A DNA stretch of 64,000 bases from Thraustochytrium sp. TN22 (taxonomy: Eukaryota > Sar > Bigyra > Thraustochytrida > Thraustochytriidae): positions 44,905 through 108,904 of the forward strand of contig JABLUY010000101.1 in assembly GCA_013306675.1 (NCBI GenBank), written 5' to 3'. Shown here piece after piece: positions 57,379-64,000 of this stretch. The position numbers and the translations under genes were made by a program. Each line of letters opens with the position of its first letter. Positions within the stretch are counted from its first letter, which is position 1. Under the pieces are notes generated by a model. It ran no database searches and was not told the origin of the DNA. It worked only from the letters and a program-made list of their open reading frames with translations.

Positions 57379-58476
57379 TCAAGCGAGGTCGACACCGGCA
57401 GCCTGCGAGGAAGAGGAGGCTGTGGAAGAGGAGGTTGCGCGAGAGCGGCGCGCATCGCGCGAAGCGCGCCCGCTGCCGGCCTCCACATCGTCGAAGGCGC
57501 TGCCGGCGTCGTCCTCATCAGCGCCGGAGCCGTCGACGCGCGCGCGGCAGATGGGACACGAAGCGTTTACCGTAAGCCAGTCGTCGACGCAGGAAGCGTG
57601 AAAGTGGTGGCGCGCGTCGCAGGGGAGAATGCGCACCTCCTGGTCCTTTTCGTAGCTGGACAGGCAAATGACGCACTGCGGGTCCGAGTCTTCGTCAAAG
57701 AGCCCTTCGTAGTACTTCTCCAGCGGAAGTGCCTCGATGACGTCCTTGGTGGCGCCGGTCGGCCCGAGGCCCTCGTTCGGCACGAAGCGCGAGAGAACCC
57801 GGATGACGCAGGGCAGGCAAAAGCACAGAAAGGGCAGCATGAGCACGATGATGATGCACGGCAGCAAAAAGTAGCAGTATCCGATGATGACGAGCCAGAA
57901 GCACAAGGAGAAGAGCGTGGGCGCCGACTCGGAGCAGTCCGAGGCGCTCTGCAGCCAGACCTGGCCGATGATGAGCCAGCCCAGCGCGAAGTTCTCCAGC
58001 GGCTTGCGCACCGCGTCGGCCACGCGCCGCCGCCGCGACATGAGCGAGACGTTCTCGGTCGGCTCAAAGTAAATGGTCCACGACACCGCAAGCGCCGCCA
58101 GCAGCGTGAGCGCGTAACAAAAGGCCCAGAAGGCCAGCGGCTGCTTGCACGTCTCGGTGCCGGCCGTCAGCGGCACAAGCACGAGCGCCGCCAGCGCCGG
58201 CGGCAGTTGCATGGCTGTCTGCAGCACCACCAGCGCGTAGTTGCCGCGCGTCGACCCGTCGCTCCCGACCGCCGTGCGCGCCAGCCGCTGCGACACGCCG
58301 TCCTGGATCACGTTGATGCGCACGCTCTGCGAGTTCGACCCGCCCAGCCCGCTCGACCGCGACCCCATGCTGCGCATCGAGTCCGACGACGCCACGCGCC
58401 GGATAATGGGCGACGCCTCGCTCTCCATCCCGCCCCCTTCATGCGTCGCCTCGCGCGACCCCACCTGGTGGTACAT
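57379..58476 (-). CDS. Membrane RING-H2 E3 ubiquitin ligase
   Basis: 365 residues from the ATG at 58476. A Ser-rich N-terminus is followed by four hydrophobic segments: TAMQLPPALAALVLVPLTAG, LAFWAFCYALTLLAALAVSW, FALGWLIIGQVWL, and the long SLCFWLVIIGYCYFLLPCII with LPFLCFCLPCVIRVL. The RING-H2 finger at about 262-303 is CVICLSSYEKDQEVRILPCD, then HHFHASCVDDWL, then CPIC. This layout (multi-span domain, then EALPLEKYYE, then RING-H2) is like plant SIS3/RNF-type ligases. The C-tail is Ser/Ala-rich. Substrate unknown. It converges with TMEM115. Confidence 0.88.
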   Translation of the reverse strand: MYHQVGSREATHEGGGMESEASPIIRRVASSDSMRSMGSRSSGLGGSNSQSVRINVIQDGVSQRLARTAVGSDGSTRGNYALVVLQTAMQLPPALAALVLVPLTAGTETCKQPLAFWAFCYALTLLAALAVSWTIYFEPTENVSLMSRRRRVADAVRKPLENFALGWLIIGQVWLQSASDCSESAPTLFSLCFWLVIIGYCYFLLPCIIIVLMLPFLCFCLPCVIRVLSRFVPNEGLGPTGATKDVIEALPLEKYYEGLFDEDSDPQCVICLSSYEKDQEVRILPCDARHHFHASCVDDWLTVNASCPICRARVDGSGADEDDAGSAFDDVEAGSGRASRDARRSRATSSSTASSSSQAAGVDLA

Positions 58477-58825
58477 GCTGCGCGCAGCGCCTCGTTCGTC
58501 TGCGCCTCGGCGTCGGCCTCGGGCCTTCCTTCCCTTGCCGCTCGTGCGATCACTCCTCCTACGCCGGCCTCGGCCAGCGCAACGGGCGTCGTCGCGGCCA
58601 CTCGGCAGCGTTAGCCGCCGCCCCCTGCCGCCCCGCCCGCCCCCCTCGCGCGCGCGCGCCGTCGAGCCGCGTCGACCGTCGAGCTGGTAGCCAGCTCTTG
58701 CTACTAGTAGTAGTCGTGGACGAGCACCCGAGCGCCGGGCGCTGCCAGCCCTCGCCGCCCGCCGCCGCCACCGCCGCCGCCGCGCGCCGCCGCGCCGCCG
58801 CGCCGCCGCCGCCGCGCCGCCCCCT

Positions 58826-58868
<43 letters not shown>

Positions 58869-59302
58869 GCGCGTCCGAGCCGAGGCGGTCGCGGTCTGCT
58901 GCGCGACCTGGTCGGGCTGGGCCTCCTGCTGGGCGGAGCTGAGCAGCAGCGAGGAGGAGGAGGAGGAGGAGGAGGAGGAGGAGGAGGAGGAGGGCGAGCG
59001 CGAGAGACGAGAGGACGCGAGGACGAACGCAAGCGCAAGCACGCGGTCGAGGCGAAGCCCAAAGACGCAAAAGGCTCGAGCACGAGATCGAGGATGAACA
59101 TTGGGACAGGCAGGCGGGACAGCGGACGAGGAAAGGGCGAGCGCGCTCGCGGCTTGATCATTGACGATCGCGGCGCCGGCAGGTCGTCGATGAGGAGCCT
59201 GGCGCCAGGCAAGCTTGAGGAGCGGGGGACTGGTGTCTACGGGCTAGCTTTGCTTGTTTAGTGTGGTAGGTAGCGAAAGATTACATGGAGCGAAGGAGGA
59301 AG
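58477..59302. other. Intergenic region with GCC and GGA repeats
   Basis: (CCG)n/(GCC)n at 58755-58870 and (GGA)n at 58952-58990, then unique DNA to the 3' end of the CDF gene. Frames here read only as homopolymer peptides. Confidence 0.55.
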
Positions 59303-60394
59303 TCAGACGTGGTCCTTGGAAACCTGGACCGTGACGTGGTGTGAAAAGGTGGCGAGGATGCTGTGAATGTGCAGCAGGAGGGCGTCCTCGTCAGCGTCGT
59401 CGCGCGCACGCACGTGCAAGGTGGTGACGGGCATACCGGGGGCGACTTGCCAGAGGTGGTCTCGCTGGCACTCGAGGACGCCAGGCAGGACGGAGATCTC
59501 ACGCAGGCTCTTGTCCAGCGCGAGGCGCGCGGCGAGAGGAGCTGCCTGCAGGAGCATGCGCGCCGAGGAGAAGAGCAGCGGCCCGGTCGAGTAGATGATG
59601 AGCGCCGCGATGGCCACCGCCGCCAGCGGGTCCGCGGCGGTCCACCCGCTCCTGCGCACGAGCAGCGCGCTGCACATCACACCGGCTGAGTTGACGACGT
59701 CGCAAACCGCATGCAGCACGACGGCCTGCAGATTGAGCATGCGCGCGGCGCGGTCCATGTCGTCGTCCACGTGGTCGGAGCGCGCGGCGGCGGAGGCCCC
59801 GAGCCGGCGGAAACCGGCGCCGAGTCCAGCCTTGGCCGGCGCTGCGCGTGCAGCGCGGCTGCTCCACGCCAGGAGCGCCAGGCCGAGCACGTTGATGCAG
59901 AGTCCGGCCGAGGCCACCGCCACGACATGGTCCTCGTGCGCATGGTGGTGCAGATGCGCGTGCCCTGCGCGCCGCGCCTCTTCAAAGCTCTCGCCGCCCA
60001 CGTGCGCGTCCGCGTCCGCGTCCGCGTGCGCGTGGCCGCCGTGATGCCCGTGCGACACGCCCAGAAACTGGTGCATGCCCTCCACCACAAGGAAGAGCGA
60101 GACGAAGCACAAGAAGACCGCGTTGGTGAAGGCCGCCAGCACGTGCACGCGGTCGTGGCCCAGGCTCGCCTCCAGCGACGGCGGCCGGCGGCCGTGCTGC
60201 AGCGCCCACAACGAGAGCGCCACGCCGCTGATGTTGATGCCCTGGTGCACGCCGTCTGAGACGAGCCCGAGCGAGCCCGCGTACAGCCCGTAGCCGACTT
60301 CCACGCCCAGCAGACCGGCGCTCAGCAGCCCGTACGCCGCCAGTTGCTGCGCGCCGGCGGGCAGCTCATCGAGCGCCGCGCGGACCGCGTCCAT
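59303..60394 (-). CDS. CDF/ZnT-family metal transporter (Msc2/ZnT7-like)
   Basis: 363 residues. Cation-diffusion facilitators move Zn2+ into the secretory pathway against H+. Six membrane helices are visible. Helix 2 has SLGLVSDGVHQGINISGVAL and helix 5 VLHAVCDVVNSAG. A His-rich loop lies between helices 4 and 5 (GVSHGHHGGHAHADADADAH and HAHLHHHAHEDH), and a cytosolic ferredoxin-like domain follows (VTTLHVRARDDADEDALLLH). The helix-5 His228/Asp232 pair is intact, but in helix 2 the H-x3-D site reads His50...Asn54, so one of the four transport-site ligands is changed. The start at 60394 places helix 1 at the usual distance. Closest in plan to ZnT5-7/Msc2. Confidence 0.9.
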   Translation of the reverse strand: MDAVRAALDELPAGAQQLAAYGLLSAGLLGVEVGYGLYAGSLGLVSDGVHQGINISGVALSLWALQHGRRPPSLEASLGHDRVHVLAAFTNAVFLCFVSLFLVVEGMHQFLGVSHGHHGGHAHADADADAHVGGESFEEARRAGHAHLHHHAHEDHVVAVASAGLCINVLGLALLAWSSRAARAAPAKAGLGAGFRRLGASAAARSDHVDDDMDRAARMLNLQAVVLHAVCDVVNSAGVMCSALLVRRSGWTAADPLAAVAIAALIIYSTGPLLFSSARMLLQAAPLAARLALDKSLREISVLPGVLECQRDHLWQVAPGMPVTTLHVRARDDADEDALLLHIHSILATFSHHVTVQVSKDHV

Positions 60395-61279
60395 GCTGCT
60401 GGAGCCGCACGCAGCCGGCTCACGCGCGACTGCGTCGCGTGGCGCCGTGCCCGTCGCCCCTCCCCTCCCCGCGCCCGCCCAGCCGCGCCGCTCGCGGCGG
60501 CGCCGTGGCACGAGCCCGAGGACGGGGCCAGTCCGGGTGCTCTGGATTGGTTGATGTCTGCGAGGCGTCGAGCCTCGTGAACGACCGCGGGGACGATTTG
60601 CCGCGGTTTGCCGCGGTTTGCCGCGTGGCGACTCGCCCGAAGCCGAGATCATGATCAGATGATCGGTCAGTTGAGGGGAAGCTCATTCTCTGCCTTGGTT
60701 CTGCCACGACCAGTACTCCAGCTAACTCGCTCTAGGTAGCTAGAGCCAGAGAGAGCTTAAGTTAGTAGAGCTCTAGCTAGCCAGTCAGCACACGAGCTTG
60801 ATTCTAAAGCTCTACTAGCTAGCTAGCTAGCGCACGAGCTTGCTCAAGGCCTGGCGCGCCATGCCTCGCGGCAGGCGCGTCGGCACCTTGCTTTGATCAA
60901 GAGCAACGAACTAGTCACGGTCCTTTCTAAACATAGCCCGGAGCGTGGGCCAGTTCTCAGGGACCGGCCGCGGCGACTCCGCAATGGATGATACGAGGCT
61001 ACTTCAAGTAGCTCGTTCGCGCAAGGTCTGCAATGGCACCAGGAGATTAGACAGACTGCGAGGCAACGAAGCGAAAGTCTCCACAAGGTGCGTACGGGGA
61101 ATGCTGGGCCTTTCTTGATCAAGCTACATGCTGAAGCATTCAGATGAGAAATGTGCCATCACTCCGCCACCAGTACTGTAAGGTCATGAAAGTGGCGTGC
61201 TACCTGATGGTTTCATTCCAGGCGTCAGCCTCCTCGGGCGCCGCGTAGGAAGCAAACAACCACCCGGCGTCCAAATGCC
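60395..61279. other. Intergenic region with TAGC repeats
   Basis: TTTGCCGCGG occurs three times at 60597-60633; TAGCTAGCTAGC and CTAGCTAG tracts lie at 60733-60832. The rest is lower-GC unique DNA. No gene is seen. Confidence 0.5.
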
Positions 61280-62665
61280 TCAGTTCGGGCGCTCGCAGCG
61301 GCGACCGCCTCCATGTGCGATGCAGAAGGGAGAGCCACCGATCAATGCGGATTTATCGCACTTCGGATGCTCACAGCGGCGCACGCCGCCGTGCGCCCTG
61401 CAGAAGGGACGACCGCCTCGTTGCGCACTCTTGTCGCACTTGGGATGCTCGCATCGTCGCCCGCCGCCGTGCGCAACGCAGTTGGGACGACCGCCCCCTT
61501 GCGCAGCCTTGTCGCACTTGGGGTCCTCACAGCGGCGGCCGCCGCCGTGCGCAATGCAGAAGGGACGACCGCCGCTCTTGGCACTCTTGTCGCACTTGGG
61601 GTCCTCACAGCGGCGCCCGCCGCCGTGCGCAATGCAGAAGGGACGACCGCCGCTCTTGGCACTCTTGTCGCAGCCGTCGTGCTCGCAGCGCCGCCCGCCG
61701 CCGTGTGACTTGCACAAGGCGCCAGCCAGCGCACCCTTGTCGCACTTGGGGTGCTCGCAGCGGCGCCCGCCACCGTGTGCAAAACAGAAGCGAAGGGCGC
61801 CGGCCACCGCACCTTTGTCACAGTCCGGATGCTCGCAGCGCCGCCCTCCGCCGTGCGCCCTGCAGAAGGGACGACCGCCCCATTGCGAACCCTTGTCGCA
61901 GTCCGGATGCTCGCAGCGCCGCCCGCCGCCGTGCGCAATGCAGAAGGGACGACCGCCCCGTTTCGCAGCCTTGCCACAGGCCGGATGCTCGCAGCGGCGC
62001 CCGCCACCGTGTGCAATGCAGAAGGAACGACCGCCGCGCAGCGCATGTTTGCTGCAGTCCGGCTGTTCGCAGCGCCGCCTGCCTCCTGCGTGCTTGCGGC
62101 GGCCCTGGCCTCCCCGCGCAGGGCAGCCACACTCGTCGCCCCTGCGAGCCAGGCCTGAGGGAGACACCGTCTCAGCCCTGGCGGCCTCAGCGGCGCATCC
62201 CACATCGAGTGGAGACCTCGAGATCGTCACGGCCTCCGCCACGTGCCTCGAGCTGCTCGACGCCCCAGCCTCGACGCCCGCTTCATCGGCCATGGCGTCA
62301 TCCATCGCGGCCAGGATCTCCATCTTGACGAAGCTGCCGCCAACGCCGTCTCGATCCAGCTCGGACGCGTCCACGAAGTGACTCGGGAAGCCCAGGAGCT
62401 CCTGCTTGATCTCGACCGTTGTGTCCCGCTCGGCCGCGACTCGAGCGCGCTTGCCCAAGCGCGCGGCCTCGCGCTCGTCATCCGAGTCAGGCTCGGCGTC
62501 GCTCACCAGATCCACCACGTCTGATCTGGCCGCGACACTCTCGACCCTGGTATGGCTCGGCAAGCGTCTCTTCATGCCGCGCGACGCCGCGCCTGCGTCG
62601 CCTTCTTCCGCTCCCCTAGCGCGGCTGCCGCGTCGCAGCCACGCCAGAAGGCCTCGCGGCGCCAT
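61280..62665 (-). CDS. Zinc-repeat array protein (WRKY19-like CxxxxC...CxxH repeats), copy 1
   Basis: 461 residues from the ATG at 62665. Residues 1-200 are disordered with acidic and Ser-rich parts and an Arg/Lys cluster. From ~210 to the end there are ten full repeats of ~26 residues, RRCEHPDCDKGAQ-x-GGRPFC then IAHGGG, plus a partial eleventh (RRCERPN). Each offers C-x4-C and C-x2-H, so one zinc per repeat is inferred. Such arrays are annotated in oomycetes and other stramenopiles as WRKY19-like or putative transcription factors, without firm function. Repeat 5 is two residues short. Repeats 6 and 7 are almost identical at the DNA level, showing recent expansion. A tandem paralog follows at 63537. 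Confidence 0.85.
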   Translation of the reverse strand: MAPRGLLAWLRRGSRARGAEEGDAGAASRGMKRRLPSHTRVESVAARSDVVDLVSDAEPDSDDEREAARLGKRARVAAERDTTVEIKQELLGFPSHFVDASELDRDGVGGSFVKMEILAAMDDAMADEAGVEAGASSSSRHVAEAVTISRSPLDVGCAAEAARAETVSPSGLARRGDECGCPARGGQGRRKHAGGRRRCEQPDCSKHALRGGRSFCIAHGGGRRCEHPACGKAAKRGGRPFCIAHGGGRRCEHPDCDKGSQWGGRPFCRAHGGGRRCEHPDCDKGAVAGALRFCFAHGGGRRCEHPKCDKGALAGALCKSHGGGRRCEHDGCDKSAKSGGRPFCIAHGGGRRCEDPKCDKSAKSGGRPFCIAHGGGRRCEDPKCDKAAQGGGRPNCVAHGGGRRCEHPKCDKSAQRGGRPFCRAHGGVRRCEHPKCDKSALIGGSPFCIAHGGGRRCERPN

Positions 62666-63536
62666 GTCGCCTCGAGCCACCGGCGCAGCCACCGCCGAGC
62701 GCGAGTGCCCCGTCGATCAGCCCCGTCGCAGGCTCTGCGCTGCTCCGGTGCCGCCCGCCGCCGCTGCCCCTCTCGCCCTCTCGCTCACCCGCCCGCCCGC
62801 CGCGCGCGCTCGCTGGCTCAGCCGCTCTGCCCGAGCCTCGACTGAGATTTTCCACGCGCTGCTCCAGAGCCGAAGAAGCTGAAATGAAGAGCACCTAACC
62901 GTCGCTCACTAGGCCTAGGCCAACTAAGTTGAACTAACGTTATCAGCAAGACTCTGTTGAGAGGAGGCCATGCCATGGTGCCAATGTGCTGGACCGATGG
63001 CGGCTGGTCAATGACACCGGCAAGGGCCACGAGCCCACGGTCGAGATGAGACCCGCCGGCAGACTGTTGTGAGCACGCTCGCGCTGAGGTCGCACACACA
63101 TAGGTTGGTTCCTTGACGACCTCGACCAGCGCGGGCGGAGCGAGAACGACAGCTGCGGCGCGGGATCTTGGTAGTCAACGATCAAGTCTATCGACAACTG
63201 GACCTAGGACAAAAGTCCAAGTCAACGCATGGCGCGGAGTCCAAGACGCCGCAGCCAGACGCGTCAGCTCGCCGAGCGAGGAATGCTAGACCGCGAGCAG
63301 ATCTGAATCGCCGGAGAGTGAGGATCTTAGCAATTTTTTAAGTTGATGCTCAGAGGTCTTGCGGCCTCCTACAGGATGATGCAACGCGCAGAGCGGAAGG
63401 CCATCGTGACAAGCCTGCACTCGCAAATTCCTCCCAGACCGGTCTCCGTAGCAGTGGCCTGCGCCTCCGCGGACGACGCGTAGGAAACGACCATCCCGTG
63501 CCTACTTGCCTCACGGCCATCCCGCGCCTACTTGCC
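62666..63536. other. Intergenic region between tandem zinc-repeat genes
   Basis: 62666-62880 is GC-rich 5' flank. 62880-63350 is lower-GC unique DNA. 63460-63536 resembles the DNA 3' of copy 1 (near 61225-61279) and contains a 25-bp tandem doubling with the core TACTTGCCTCAC. No gene is seen. Confidence 0.45.
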
Positions 63537-64000
63537 TCACTTCGGGCGCTCGAAGCGGCGACCGCCTCCATGTGCGGCGCACAAGGGAGGGCCACCGCTC
63601 CGAACCGACTTATCGCACTTCGGGTGCTTGCAGCGCCGCCCGCCGCCGTGTGCAACGCAAAAGGGACGACCGCCGCTCTTGGCACTCTTGTCGCAGCTCG
63701 GATGCTCGCAGCGTCGCCCGCCGCCGTGCGCCATGCAGAAGGGACGACCGCCCGATTGCGCACCCTTGTCGCAGTCCGGATGCTCGCAGCGCCGCCCGCC
63801 GCCGTGCGCAATGCAGAAGGGACGACCGCCACCTTCCGCACCCTTGTCGCACTTGGGATGCTCGCAGCGACGCCCGCCGCCGTGTGCACTGCAGAAGGGA
63901 CGGCCGCCAGCCTGCGCACTCTTGTCGCAGCTCGGATGCTCGCAGCGTCGCCCGCCGCCGTGCGCAATGCAGAAGGGAAGGGCGCCGGCCACCGCACCAA
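63537..64000 (-). CDS. Zinc-repeat array protein, copy 2 (5' end outside window)
   Basis: Open from the right edge to the stop at 63537; about 154 residues are visible. It has five repeats of the same type as copy 1 (for example RRCEHPDCDKGAQSGGRPFC followed by MAHGGG) and the tail of another at the edge (AVAGALPFCIAHGGG, like repeat 4 of copy 1). It ends RRFERPK where copy 1 ends RRCERPN, so the first Cys of the terminal partial repeat is Phe. The last full repeat reads SVRSGGPPLCAAHGGG. Zinc binding is inferred from the C-x4-C...C-x2-H pattern. The gene is a tandem paralog in the same orientation, and the true start lies beyond the window. Confidence 0.85.
   Translation of the reverse strand, partial: GAVAGALPFCIAHGGGRRCEHPSCDKSAQAGGRPFCSAHGGGRRCEHPKCDKGAEGGGRPFCIAHGGGRRCEHPDCDKGAQSGGRPFCMAHGGGRRCEHPSCDKSAKSGGRPFCVAHGGGRRCKHPKCDKSVRSGGPPLCAAHGGGRRFERPK

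Noticed and set aside
61280-64000. Regular ~78-bp repeats resembling a CRISPR array
   Set aside because: The units are in-frame codons of a zinc-binding protein repeat, there are no unique spacers, and the genome is eukaryotic.
1-64000. tRNA, rRNA, retroelements and DNA transposons
   Set aside because: I looked for tRNA T-loops, reverse transcriptase, integrase and transposase motifs and for long terminal repeats and found none. A tRNA scan would be needed to be certain.
1-64000. High-GC bacterial contamination
   Set aside because: Spliceosomal introns, SNARE, BBSome, radial-spoke, CCR4-NOT and spliceosome genes all show eukaryotic nuclear DNA.

Overview
The window is GC-rich nuclear DNA from a eukaryotic protist. 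It shows short GT-AG introns, mostly single-exon genes, eukaryote-only proteins (BBS5, YKT6, SHQ1, CNOT2, UXT, TMEM208) and no operons, rRNA or tRNA that I could recognise. My best guess is a labyrinthulean or thraustochytrid stramenopile. Three observations support this: motile-flagellum and cilium genes (RSPH3, BBS5), channelrhodopsin-like genes (labyrinthulea are known to carry anion channelrhodopsins), and genes for long arrays of a C-x4-C...C-x2-H 'WRKY19-like' zinc repeat of the kind common in stramenopiles. This is inference; a marker-gene search would settle it.

Layout. 1-11.7 kb: an AGC pseudokinase (minus strand, cut by the left edge) diverging from RSPH3; a coiled-coil protein diverging from SHQ1; a small mitochondrial-type protein diverging from UXT; CIAO2B diverging from an ATP-grasp enzyme. 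11.9-22.8 kb: the most unusual block. Two channelrhodopsin-like genes stand head to head (15.0-17.2 kb minus, 19.0-21.2 kb plus), each fused to a degenerate receiver-like domain. Each has a tetraspan MARVEL/CASP-like gene on its outer side in matching orientation, and a perfect 40-bp palindrome lies near the centre. A small Cys/His protein with an HNH-like motif set lies inside the left arm. 23-32.9 kb: DHX16/Prp2, BBS5, CNOT2, LCMT1, TMEM208. 34-46.8 kb: a LIN54/tesmin-type CXC protein, a large RCC1-HECT ubiquitin ligase, LMBRD2, tubulin cofactor A, YKT6, and a free-standing kinesin-3-tail-like protein with a CaaX box. 47.5-60.4 kb: MAK5/DDX24, cysteinyl-tRNA synthetase, a COA3-like protein, mitochondrial GrpE, TMEM115, a membrane RING-H2 ligase and a CDF/ZnT transporter. 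61.3-64 kb: two zinc-repeat-array genes in tandem, the second cut by the right edge.

Genes are packed at about one per 2 kb and often alternate divergent, convergent, divergent, so many pairs share a short 5' region. Simple repeats (TAGC, CT, GA, CAA, GAGCT, GC-rich 10- and 21-mers) are largely confined to intergenic DNA. The housekeeping genes have no common pathway. The only block that looks like a functional module is the light-sensing one, where two photoreceptor channels with different retinal pockets share one intergenic region.
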